Below, piece by piece: positions 52,683-60,404 of a DNA stretch of 64,000 nt. The notes beneath the pieces were generated by a model, which was given only the letters and a program-made list of their open reading frames with translations, had not been told where the DNA came from and did no database searches. Source of the DNA: Runella rosea (GTDB lineage Bacteria; Bacteroidota; Bacteroidia; Cytophagales; Spirosomataceae); NCBI RefSeq assembly GCF_003325355.1, contig NZ_CP030850.1:620001-684000 (forward strand), given 5' to 3'. Both the position numbers and the translations under genes were made by a program. Within the stretch, counting starts at the first letter, position 1, and each line of letters begins with the position of its first letter.

Positions 52683-54929
52683 GTGGAACACGTCGAACAA
52701 CTTCCTACCGTTGAAACTGCCAAGAAATTGGGTATTCTTCCCGAAGAATTTGAACAAATTAAACAGATACTGGGCCGTACGCCTAATTTTACCGAATTGA
52801 GTATTTTTTCGGTCATGTGGTCTGAGCACTGCTCGTACAAGAACTCTATCGTTTGGCTCAAAACCCTGCCGCGTGATTCTGACCGGATGTTGGCGAAAGC
52901 GGGCGAAGAAAACGCGGGTTTGGTCGATATTGGCGACGGATTGGCGTGTAGTTTTAAAATCGAATCCCACAATCACCCGTCGGCGTTGGAACCTTATCAG
53001 GGCGCGGCTACGGGTGTAGGCGGTATCAACCGCGATATTTTTACGATGGGCGCGCGTCCCATTGCGCAACTTAATTCCTTGCGTTTCGGCGACCCGAAAC
53101 TGGCCAAAACGAAGTGGTTGGTGAAAGGCGTTGTCAAAGGAATCGGTGATTATGGCAATGCGTTTGGTATTCCAACCGTGGGCGGTGAGGTCTTTTTTGA
53201 CGAATGTTACAATACTAATCCCCTTGTCAATGCCTTCTCGGCGGGTATCGTAGAAGCTGGAAAAGTAGCTAAAGCCATCAGTTACGGCGTAGGCAATCCC
53301 GTTTTTATCGTGGGTTCAGCCACGGGCAAAGATGGCATCGGCGGGGCGAGTTTTGCCTCGGAAGACATCAGTGAAAAATCGACCGAAAAACTTCCAGCCG
53401 TGCAGGTAGGGGACCCGTTCATGGAAAAACTCCTGCTAGAAGCCACGCTCGAAATCATCGAAACGGGCTATGTGGTAGGTATTCAGGACATGGGCGCGGC
53501 GGGTATCATCTGCTCGACCTCAGAAATGAGCGCCAAAGGTGAGCATGGAATGATTATCGACCTCGACAAAGTACCTACGCGCCAAACCAACATGAAAGGC
53601 TGGGAAATCCTGCTTTCAGAATCGCAGGAGCGGATGCTTGTGGTCGTGGAAAAAGGAAAAGAAGAAGATATAAAACAAATATTTGATAAGTGGGATTTGC
53701 ACTGCGCCCAAATCGGGGAAGTGGTGGAAGGCGGCAGTTTGCATTTCTTCCAACATGGTGAGCTGATTGCCGACGTTCCCGCGCATGACTTAGTATTGGG
53801 CGGCGGCGCTCCGCAATACCGTCGTGAATACCGCGAGCCAGCTTATTATCAAGAATTTAAGAAATTTGATATTAACAATGTCAGTGATGTAGATGGAGAA
53901 GAAATTGGTAAAGTAGCCAAGCACCTTTTGTCGCACCCCAACATTGCCTCCAAAAAATGGGTGTATGAGCAATACGACTCTACCGTTGGCACGGCCAATC
54001 GCACCACCAACCGTCCGTCGGACGCAGGGGTAGTGCGGATTCGGGATGTAAAACGCCCTCATTATCAGAAGTCTATTGCCATGACGGTGGATTGTAACGC
54101 CCGTTACGTAAACGCCGACCCGTTTATCGGCGCGCAGATTGCCGTGGCCGAAGCCGCGCGTAATTTGGTGTGTACAGGCGCGGAGCCGTTGGCCGTTACC
54201 AACAACCTTAACTTCGGAAATCCGTACGTACCGGAAGTATACTGGCAGTTTGTGAATGCCGTTCAGGGAATGGGCAAAGCCTGCTTGAAATTCAACACGC
54301 CAGTAACGGGTGGAAACGTAAGCTTTTACAACCAATCGTCTGACGACGGTCCCGTTTTCCCCACGCCAACCATTGGGATGATTGGGTTGATTGAAAAACC
54401 TGAGAACCAAACTTCGCTTGACTTTAAAAACGAAGGCGATTTGATTTACCTCGTGGGCCAATCTCAAAATGACATTGCTTCATCGGAATATCTGTATTCG
54501 TACCGGGGCGTGAAAGCATCGCCCGCCCCCGCCTTTGATTTGGACGAAGAATACAGCTTGCAGGTAGCCATCAACCAATTGATCGAAAAACAATTGGTTA
54601 AGTCGGTGCATGATGTGTCGGACGGTGGTTTGTTTGTAACCTTGGCCGAATCTGCTTTGCCCAACGGGGTAGGATTTGAAGTGGCCACGATGGAAGGTTA
54701 TCGTAAAGATGCGTTCTTGTTCGGCGAATCACAGAGCCGTGTGGTCATCAGCGTTAGCCCCGACAAACAGGCTGAATTTCAGAAAGTATTGGGCGGTGAA
54801 TTGAAAACAGTTCACGCCTTGCTGGGAAAAGTAACCTCGGGTGGATTTGTGGTTGATGGTCAGGAAGTTATTTCGACCGCCGAAGCCAAAGATTTATACG
54901 ATAACTCATTGGGACGATTGATGAGTTAA
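52683..54929 (+). CDS. purL: Phosphoribosylformylglycinamidine synthase, PurL subunit
   Basis: 748 aa, small-type PurL, which needs PurQ (glutaminase) and PurS partners; neither is in this window. The start is a GTG (MEHVEQLPTVETAKKLGILP). Motifs: FSVMWSEHCSYKNSI, FKIESHNHPSALEPYQGAAT, GDPFMEKLLLEATLE and the second-half ATP-site segments VTGGNVSFYNQS and VHDVSDGGLFVTLAE. Converts FGAR and glutamine-derived ammonia to FGAM. It has its own promoter and is followed by a terminator. Confidence 0.96.
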   Translation: MEHVEQLPTVETAKKLGILPEEFEQIKQILGRTPNFTELSIFSVMWSEHCSYKNSIVWLKTLPRDSDRMLAKAGEENAGLVDIGDGLACSFKIESHNHPSALEPYQGAATGVGGINRDIFTMGARPIAQLNSLRFGDPKLAKTKWLVKGVVKGIGDYGNAFGIPTVGGEVFFDECYNTNPLVNAFSAGIVEAGKVAKAISYGVGNPVFIVGSATGKDGIGGASFASEDISEKSTEKLPAVQVGDPFMEKLLLEATLEIIETGYVVGIQDMGAAGIICSTSEMSAKGEHGMIIDLDKVPTRQTNMKGWEILLSESQERMLVVVEKGKEEDIKQIFDKWDLHCAQIGEVVEGGSLHFFQHGELIADVPAHDLVLGGGAPQYRREYREPAYYQEFKKFDINNVSDVDGEEIGKVAKHLLSHPNIASKKWVYEQYDSTVGTANRTTNRPSDAGVVRIRDVKRPHYQKSIAMTVDCNARYVNADPFIGAQIAVAEAARNLVCTGAEPLAVTNNLNFGNPYVPEVYWQFVNAVQGMGKACLKFNTPVTGGNVSFYNQSSDDGPVFPTPTIGMIGLIEKPENQTSLDFKNEGDLIYLVGQSQNDIASSEYLYSYRGVKASPAPAFDLDEEYSLQVAINQLIEKQLVKSVHDVSDGGLFVTLAESALPNGVGFEVATMEGYRKDAFLFGESQSRVVISVSPDKQAEFQKVLGGELKTVHALLGKVTSGGFVVDGQEVISTAEAKDLYDNSLGRLMS

Positions 54930-54945
54930 GTTCATTTTGTCATAT

Positions 54946-54986
54946 AAAAAAACGCCGGCAGGATTCAATACCTGTCGGCGTTTTTT
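54946..54986 (+). terminator. Rho-independent terminator after purL
   Basis: Stem aacgccggcagg with cctgtcggcg (one mismatch) and an 8-nt loop, flanked by A and T runs, so it can also work in reverse. Confidence 0.9.
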
Positions 54987-55036
54987 GTGTGGGAGAGTTT
55001 TGAAAATTCTTATTTTGGGCAAGTAAAGCACAAAAA

Positions 55037-55156
55037 CTTAACTCATGTCTGTGTCTTCACAGACCTTTTCTGTAAAAATGGTATGGGATTTTTGCCATAT
55101 ACATCCAAAGAATAGACAAACGTGAAGGGCCTGTGAGGACACAGACCAAGGCTAAG
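55037..55156. mobile_element. MITE-like element, left copy (about 120 bp)
   Basis: Bounded by 19-bp imperfect inverted ends: left cttaactcatgtctgtgtc, right gacacagaccaaggctaag. The interior is nearly identical to the copy at 55655-55773 in direct orientation. Internal stems tctgtg-ttca-cagac and atggta-taccat-like are visible. No ORF. It lies downstream of purL and of the MORN gene. Confidence 0.8.
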
Positions 55157-55191
55157 ACGACAATTTGAAATGCACTCATATGTAACTTACT

Positions 55192-55611
55192 TTAGTTCGG
55201 AGTATTGATAATAGAATCATTTTGGTATGTGAATTTTTCAAGAGGCTCTCCATCGGGAAACCAACTTTCATAATCACCATGACGTTTACCGTTGGTATAG
55301 TGCTCTATCATACTCAATTGGCCATTTTCATACCAAGATTTCCATTCTCCATATGGCAAGCTATTTTTATCAAAATACCTAACTTGTGCCAGCTTACCAT
55401 TCTCATAAAACCTATCTTTTTTATAGAAATTTAAAGAGTCGAAAGCAGTTTCGTGAAAATATTTTTTAACTGTAAAAGTTTTATTACCCATTTTAATTTT
55501 TGAAACCAGGATTTTGGGTGAACCATCAGGCCAATATTCATTTTTATAAGCAGGCGAATAGTTGCACGATAAGTGCATAAGAAATACCAAAAAAAATATG
55601 TATTTTTTCAT
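55192..55611 (-). CDS. MORN-repeat lipoprotein
   Basis: 139 aa with lipoprotein leader MKKYIFFLVFLMHLSC (lipobox LSC). Three MORN-type repeats follow at about 60-135: DRFYENGKLAQVRYFDKN, GEWKSWYENGQLSMIEHY and GDYESWFPDGEPLEKFTY. In Bacteroidota such repeat proteins include YwqK-type antitoxin-like proteins, but a toxin is not evident here. The gene sits alone between two direct copies of a MITE-like element. Confidence 0.85.
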   Translation of the reverse strand: MKKYIFFLVFLMHLSCNYSPAYKNEYWPDGSPKILVSKIKMGNKTFTVKKYFHETAFDSLNFYKKDRFYENGKLAQVRYFDKNSLPYGEWKSWYENGQLSMIEHYTNGKRHGDYESWFPDGEPLEKFTYQNDSIINTPN

Positions 55612-55654
55612 TTTTTTTTGTGATACAAATTTATTCTCCTAATTATCATTTTGC

Positions 55655-55773
55655 CTTACCCTAGGTCTGTGTCTCCACAGACCTTTTCTGTAAAAATGGT
55701 ATGGGATTTTTACCATATACATCCAAAGAATAGACAAACGTGGAGGGTTGTGAGGACACAGACCAAGGCTAAG
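55655..55773. mobile_element. MITE-like element, right copy (about 119 bp)
   Basis: Inverted ends cttaccctaggtctgtgtc (55655-55673) and gacacagaccaaggctaag (55755-55773) agree at 17 of 19 positions. The interior matches the copy at 55037-55156. Internal hairpins include ggtctgtg-tctc-cacagacc. No ORF. Confidence 0.8.
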
Positions 55774-55796
55774 AGGTAAAAAATCAATATTGTTTT

Positions 55797-56453
55797 CTAC
55801 CAAACCTTCTTCAACTCCGCAATCGTCTGCACGGGATCGGCGGCGGTAAAGACAAAATTTCCTGCCACCAACGCACGTGCGCCAGCGTGGTAGAGGAGGG
55901 CCGCGTTGGACTGATTGACGCCGCCGTCGATTTCAATGATGGCATTACTGCCCGATTCGGCAATCATCGCGGCCGTTTGGCGAACGCGCTCGTAGGTGCG
56001 CTCAATGAATTTTTGCCCGCCAAATCCTGGGTTGACCGACATAATCAGCACCAAGTCCAAATCTGCAATCACATCTTGCAATAGACTAACGGGGGTGTGT
56101 GGATTGAGCGCCACGCCTGCCTTGACCCCCAATAATTTGATTTGCTGAATGGTGCGGTGCAAATGAGGACAGGCTTCGTAGTGAACCGTGAGCACATCGG
56201 CGCCCGCGTCACGAAACGCTTCCAGATAACGCTCGGGGTGAACAATCATCAAATGAACGTCCAGCGGTTTTTGGGCGTGTTTTTTGATGGCCGCCGTTAC
56301 GGGCAGACCAAACGAAATATTGGGAACAAAAACCCCGTCCATAATATCAACGTGAATCCAATCGGCAGTGCTGCGGTTGAGCATTTCTACGTCGCGTTGG
56401 AGATTGGCAAAGTCGGCGGCTAAGACGGAAGGGGCAATCAAAGGTGCATTCAT
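55797..56453 (-). CDS. rpe: Ribulose-phosphate 3-epimerase
   Basis: 218 aa from the ATG at 56453 (MNAPLIAPSVLAADFANLQR). The longer frame adds 17 hydrophobic residues that do not belong to the family. TIM-barrel metal residues are in WIHVDIMDGVFVPNI (His, Asp), DVHLMIVHPERYLEAF (His) and NAIIEIDGGVNQSNAALL (Asp). MSVNPGFGGQKFI is the phosphate loop. It interconverts ribulose-5-phosphate and xylulose-5-phosphate in the pentose phosphate pathway. It lies just upstream of the right MITE-like copy. Confidence 0.96.
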   Translation of the reverse strand: MNAPLIAPSVLAADFANLQRDVEMLNRSTADWIHVDIMDGVFVPNISFGLPVTAAIKKHAQKPLDVHLMIVHPERYLEAFRDAGADVLTVHYEACPHLHRTIQQIKLLGVKAGVALNPHTPVSLLQDVIADLDLVLIMSVNPGFGGQKFIERTYERVRQTAAMIAESGSNAIIEIDGGVNQSNAALLYHAGARALVAGNFVFTAADPVQTIAELKKVW

Positions 56454-56516
56454 GAAATAAAATAACCAGCTAAAAAGTACAATGAATGAGAAAATCGCTG
56501 GCAAAGTTCGCCTTTT

Positions 56517-57368
56517 TTACGAACTCTGGCTCATTTCCCAGCCTAAAATCGCTTTTTTGCGCGTAATTCCCCATCGATACCCGCCAATACCGCCTACTTT
56601 TTGCAACACCCGATGGCACGGAATCAGGAACCCGATGCGGTTGCTGCCTATGGCCGTCCCTACGGCCCGACTTGCCTTGGGCTGTCCGATGTGCTGCGCT
56701 ATTTCGTCGTAACTGACCAACTGCCCGAACGGAATCCGCAGCAATGCCTCCCATACCTTGATCTGAAAATTGGTGCCGCGCAAAAGCATCGTCAGAGGCA
56801 AATCGTTGGAGGGTGTTTGGTAAAAGATTTGGTCAATATAGGGTTGGGTTACATCCGTATTTTCAATCCAGTCTGCATTGGCCCAATCCTGACGTAGTTT
56901 ATCCTTAACGGCCTCGGCGGTGTCTTCGCTCAAAAATTGTAAATCGGTGATGCCCCGTGCGGTGACCGCAATCAAACAGGCTCCGAAAGGGGTTTCATGA
57001 ATGCCATAATGGATTGTCAATCCTGCACCTTTGGATTTGTATTCGGCGGGGGTCATGGCTTCGTAGGTGATAAACAAATCGTGTAGGCGGCTGGTACTTG
57101 AGAGGCCCGTTTCGTAGGTGGCGTGGAGGAGATTGTCAGCGTTGGAAAGACATTCCTTGGCAAATTCTTTGGTCAAAAAGCGCATAAAACGCTGCGGACT
57201 GGTGCCTGCCCAACGGCTGAAAAGACGGTTGAAATGAAATTCAGACAAGGCAACGTGGTCGGCAATTTCGCTGAGTGAAGGCTGCTGTTTGAAATTTTGC
57301 TCAATAAACACAATTGCCTTTTCAATGCGCTGATAGTCAAGTACCTGTTGTTCGTTGATTGTTTCCAT
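56517..57368 (-). CDS. AraC / O6-methylguanine-DNA methyltransferase fusion
   Basis: 283 aa from the ATG at 57368 (METINEQQ). Residues about 1-100 are an AraC helix-turn-helix domain (PSLSEIADHVALSEFHFNRL). The C-terminal part is an Ogt-type methyltransferase with the acceptor Cys in GFLIPCHRVLQKVGG and the winged-helix VWEALLRIPFGQLVSYDEIA. The N-terminal zinc Ada domain that senses methyl phosphotriesters is absent, so methyl-dependent activation like E. coli Ada is not expected through that route. It has its own promoter (57389-57419). Confidence 0.93.
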   Translation of the reverse strand: METINEQQVLDYQRIEKAIVFIEQNFKQQPSLSEIADHVALSEFHFNRLFSRWAGTSPQRFMRFLTKEFAKECLSNADNLLHATYETGLSSTSRLHDLFITYEAMTPAEYKSKGAGLTIHYGIHETPFGACLIAVTARGITDLQFLSEDTAEAVKDKLRQDWANADWIENTDVTQPYIDQIFYQTPSNDLPLTMLLRGTNFQIKVWEALLRIPFGQLVSYDEIAQHIGQPKASRAVGTAIGSNRIGFLIPCHRVLQKVGGIGGYRWGITRKKAILGWEMSQSS

Positions 57369-57388
57369 GTTTTTAACATTTATGTCAA

Positions 57389-57419
57389 CAAAGGTACTTG
57401 ACCCCAACGGGTAGTTCAA
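57389..57419 (-). promoter_or_regulatory. Promoter of the AraC/Ogt gene
   Basis: On the minus strand a TTG (57419-57417) is followed after 20 nt by TACCTTTG (57396-57389), matching the Bacteroidota consensus. It supports the ATG at 57368 as start. Confidence 0.7.
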
Positions 57420-57460
57420 TCTGATTCTTGCGGAATCTTCCAGAAAATAATCTACTTAAG

Positions 57461-57877
57461 TTAGCGATTGACAAATTTGGAAGAATCGGTCAATTCGTAC
57501 CGCACAAAGGGTGCTGTTGTATCCGCTGTGTATTGTTCCGACGAAGGAGACTTTGCCCTTGTATTTGGCGTCTGACGTTTATAATTGGCGGAAGAATTGC
57601 CGTTGCTGTTTGTGCGAGAAGGCTTCACCACAAAAGTGATGCCGCCTATTTTCTTTTTGGCCACCTGAATCTGTTTTTGCTCTTTATAAGATAGGTGAGG
57701 CGAAAAAATAAACGGCTCGGCCTGTTGTTGAACCGAAAACTTTATTTTATCGGTTTTGGGGAGGGGTTTGGCGTAGTTATTGCGGTTTTCTTTGGCGGTT
57801 TGGGCGCACAAAGTGGACGATAGTAAGAGCAATGCCACGGCCCATCCGCCCAAGCGAAAGGAGACAAGGTACTTCAT
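57461..57877 (-). CDS. Secreted protein of unknown function
   Basis: 138 aa with a signal peptide (MKYLVSFRLGGWAVALLLLS, cleavage after LCAQ). The mature part is Asn/Lys/Ser/Thr-rich with a short motif KQIQVAKKKIGGITFVVKPS, and probably disordered towards the C-terminus (TRAKSPSSEQYTADTT). No family is recognised. Confidence 0.65.
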   Translation of the reverse strand: MKYLVSFRLGGWAVALLLLSSTLCAQTAKENRNNYAKPLPKTDKIKFSVQQQAEPFIFSPHLSYKEQKQIQVAKKKIGGITFVVKPSRTNSNGNSSANYKRQTPNTRAKSPSSEQYTADTTAPFVRYELTDSSKFVNR

Positions 57878-57950
57878 GATGTTTTTTATCGATTTATGGA
57901 ATACAAATACTATTGGAATACAGCCACTAAAGTAAAAAAACTAAGTATAT

Positions 57951-58514
57951 CTAACTATCTTTTTTTAGAAAATCTTGCATTATCGCCATTTTTTTGACCA
58001 TTCTGAGGATTGAATCAGAATCATTATAGCGGTAAATATCGGGCAATTTTACCCAAGCTAAATCTTTCGATTCGTTGTTGATTAGGAGCGGTTTCTGGCT
58101 GTCGGATTGGAATAAAAACCGAATATCATAATGGTAGTGGGCGGGGTCTTTGGAGTTGGCAGGAATGAGATGCACGTCTACGTCAAAAATCTGATGGCTT
58201 AAAATGCTGATGTCTTCTAGTCCAGTTTCTTCCTGCGCTTCTTTCAACGCAACCTTTAGAATATCAGATTCTCCATCGGCGTGTCCTCCGGGTTGAAACC
58301 ATTTGTCAAGTTTACGGTGGTGCATTAAAAGGGCCGAGGTTTGGGTTTCATCTACAATCCAGGCCGAGCCCGTAACGTGCCCAATTAGCAGCCAACGTTC
58401 AAAACAATCGGGGTTTTGTTCCACAAATTGCAGGGTATCGCGCCACATTTTTTGTTCTTCATCGTCAAAAGGAGAGTGTTGGCGGAGCAGCGTCAGGAGG
58501 GCAGTACGTTTCAT
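57951..58514 (-). CDS. Nudix hydrolase
   Basis: A 187-aa Nudix protein. The Nudix box is GGHADGESDILKVALKEAQE followed by ETGLEDI, which keeps the Glu residues for metal. DETQTSALLMHHRKLDKWF precedes it. The catalytic box is complete, so pyrophosphatase activity on a nucleoside diphosphate derivative is expected; substrate unknown. No start alternatives matter. It is divergent from the DUF2911/TPR gene at 58630. Confidence 0.92.
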   Translation of the reverse strand: MKRTALLTLLRQHSPFDDEEQKMWRDTLQFVEQNPDCFERWLLIGHVTGSAWIVDETQTSALLMHHRKLDKWFQPGGHADGESDILKVALKEAQEETGLEDISILSHQIFDVDVHLIPANSKDPAHYHYDIRFLFQSDSQKPLLINNESKDLAWVKLPDIYRYNDSDSILRMVKKMAIMQDFLKKDS

Positions 58515-58553
58515 ATGGGTTGCTTAATGAATGAATCTTAATAATAGATAGAG

Positions 58554-58586
58554 TTTGGGGGGTATTGGTACTTTTCTATATCTTCG
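58554..58586 (+). promoter_or_regulatory. Promoter of the DUF2911/TPR gene
   Basis: TTTG at 58554-58557 and TATCTTCG at 58579-58586 with a 21-nt spacer, one mismatch from TAnnTTTG. It lies inside the first codons of the longer open frame, so the real start must be the downstream ATG at 58630. Confidence 0.65.
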
Positions 58587-58629
58587 CGGTCGAAAGTCTA
58601 CTAATTTATTAACAAAACTGCTAAAAATC

Positions 58630-59508
58630 ATGATGAAATCACTCACACTAACGGCCCTAATTTTTGGAACCGTAGGTGCATTTGCCCAAATTCGTACCCC
58701 TCAACCCAGCTCGGCGGCTACTGTTATGCAGACCGTTGGAGTTACTGATATTACCGTAAAATACTCACGCCCAAGCATGAAAGGACGCGAAATTTTTGGT
58801 AAATTGATTCCTTACGGTCAGTTTTGGCGGACGGGTGCCAACCAAGCTACCGCTATCGAATTTTCGACGGATGTGATGTTGGAAGGCCAAAATGTTCCTG
58901 CTGGTAAGTATTTTCTGTACAGCATTCCCAACGCCGATGCATGGACGGTCATCATCAACAAATCAGCGGCTACGGCTCCTGAGCAATACAAGCAAGCCGA
59001 CGACGTGGTACGCGTAAGCGTAAAGCCCACTCAGGCACCCATGACCGAAACATTTATGATAAGTTTTTCGGATATAACTGATTCTACCGCCGCCCTTGAC
59101 CTCACTTGGGCCAACGTAAAAGTAAGCCCTAAACTGTCGGTGAGCACGACCAAAATGGTAGAAACGGCGATTGACAAAGCGGCCGAAGCAAGCGCAAACA
59201 ACATGAACGCGGGAGCAACCTACTTGTTAGGAAAAGGAATCAATATGCAAAAGGCGCTTTCGATGATTAATCAGGCCGTTGCGTACAAAGAGACTTTCCG
59301 CAACCTGTGGACAAAAGCGCAAATCTTGGCCAAATTGGGCAACTTTGCCGAAGCCGCGCCATTGGCTAAAAAAGCCCTTGAGTTAGGTCAGTCAAGCAAC
59401 GATGCTTCTTTTCCGTTCTTCAAAGATGCCATTGAAAAAGGTGCTACTGAGTATCTGTCAAAAGTGCCAGTACCCGAAGCTTTGAAATCAATTAAGAAGA
59501 AAAAATAG
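58630..59508 (+). CDS. DUF2911 protein with C-terminal helical repeat region
   Basis: 292 aa from the ATG at 58630 (MMKSLTLTALIFGTVGAFAQ, signal peptide). The DUF2911 domain covers about 25-170 (VKYSRPSMKGREIFGK, FWRTGANQATAIEF, AGKYFLYSIPNADAWTVII). The C-terminal 100 residues look like tetratricopeptide helices (ALSMINQAVAYKETFRNLWT, NFAEAAPLAKKALELGQ). Function unknown. It is a paralogue of the 168-aa lipoprotein at 23842. The promoter at 58554 supports the chosen start. Confidence 0.9.
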   Translation: MMKSLTLTALIFGTVGAFAQIRTPQPSSAATVMQTVGVTDITVKYSRPSMKGREIFGKLIPYGQFWRTGANQATAIEFSTDVMLEGQNVPAGKYFLYSIPNADAWTVIINKSAATAPEQYKQADDVVRVSVKPTQAPMTETFMISFSDITDSTAALDLTWANVKVSPKLSVSTTKMVETAIDKAAEASANNMNAGATYLLGKGINMQKALSMINQAVAYKETFRNLWTKAQILAKLGNFAEAAPLAKKALELGQSSNDASFPFFKDAIEKGATEYLSKVPVPEALKSIKKKK

Positions 59509-59530
59509 GTTTTCATAAGCATTCGTAAAA

Positions 59531-59565
59531 ATGAAAAGCCCCGATGATGAGTCGGGGCTTTTCAT
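59531..59565. terminator. Bidirectional terminator
   Basis: A perfect 14-bp stem (atgaaaagccccga with tcggggcttttcat) and a 7-nt loop, between the convergent DUF2911/TPR and bifunctional-nuclease genes. Confidence 0.9.
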
Positions 59566-59592
59566 TTAATGGGTCAATGGTATTCAGAAAGG

Positions 59593-60189
59593 CTAATTTC
59601 TGCGTGCAATCTCGTCTCGAATCTTAGCCGCTTTTTCGTATTCTTCGTTGTTGAGCGATTCGTCCAAAATGCGGTGGAGCTCATCGAGACTCATATTTTT
59701 GATTTGCTCGCTCAGGGAGCGTGGCTTTGATTGTTGCACTATTTCTTCAATGGCATCGTCGGGTTCTGATTGCGACCCCGAAACAATCCCTGCTTCCGAA
59801 AGGATGGTTTCATACGTGTAAATCGGGACGCTAAAACGGAGCGCAATGGCGATGGCGTCGGATGGACGGGCATCTATGATGGTTTCTCTCAGCCCATCGG
59901 CACTTGAGCAATGAACCCGGGCAAAAAAGATACCTTCGCGCAAATCAGAAATGATAATTTCGTTGACGGTATAATTAAACGCCTTGGCAAATGACTTGAA
60001 AAGATCGTGGGTCATGGGGCGGTTGGGCTGAATTTTTTCAATCTCAATCGCAATGGCCTGCGCTTCAAACATTCCAATGATGATGGGTAAGCGGCGATTG
60101 CCGTACTCTTCGCCAAGCACTAGGGCAAACGAACCTGCTTGTGACTGACTCGGTGAGAGCCCCAAAATTTCCAATTTTATTTTTTCCAC
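59593..60189 (-). CDS. Bifunctional nuclease-domain protein with UvrB/UvrC motif
   Basis: 198 aa; the start is a GTG at 60189 (MEKIKLEILGLSPSQSQ). Residues about 1-135 are the bifunctional nuclease (DUF151) domain with LPIIIGMFEAQAIAIEIEKI and DARPSDAIAIALRFSVPIYT. The last 40 residues form a UVR motif (LDESLNNEEYEKAAKIRDEI). DUF151 proteins can cut DNA or RNA in some organisms; the UVR helix probably mediates protein contacts. It is convergent with the DUF2911/TPR gene and has its own terminator downstream. Confidence 0.92.
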   Translation of the reverse strand: MEKIKLEILGLSPSQSQAGSFALVLGEEYGNRRLPIIIGMFEAQAIAIEIEKIQPNRPMTHDLFKSFAKAFNYTVNEIIISDLREGIFFARVHCSSADGLRETIIDARPSDAIAIALRFSVPIYTYETILSEAGIVSGSQSEPDDAIEEIVQQSKPRSLSEQIKNMSLDELHRILDESLNNEEYEKAAKIRDEIARRN

Positions 60190-60287
60190 TACTTTGTTAA
60201 GTTATCTTTTATTGGTTGCCTGTGGTTTCTCATCTTAAAAATGAAGGGGACAAACAACGACTCTTCTTTCAAAGAGGATGCAAAAAT

Positions 60288-60338
60288 AATAAACCTGCGG
60301 TGAAAATGGAAAGTTTTTCCGTTCTCCGCAGGTTTATT
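60288..60338. terminator. Bidirectional terminator beyond etfA
   Basis: Arms aataaacctgcgg and ccgcaggtttatt, perfect over 13 bp, with a 25-nt centre that can pair further (ggaaag/ttcc). It lies between the etfA end and the bifunctional-nuclease start and may terminate the etf operon on the minus strand. Confidence 0.6.
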
Positions 60339-60404
60339 AACGTTTGAAAGTACTTCTGGTGTTCCCGTAGCTAAAACTTTGTTCTAAAAAGGCAATTAAA
60401 TGCC

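Noticed and set aside
53790-54467. Minus-strand open frame of 225 codons inside purL
   Set aside because: purL is intact and strongly conserved on the plus strand; the antisense product has no recognisable feature.
55037-55773. Insertion sequence
   Set aside because: The elements are about 120 bp and contain no transposase frame; the gene between them is a MORN lipoprotein. MITE-like is the better description.
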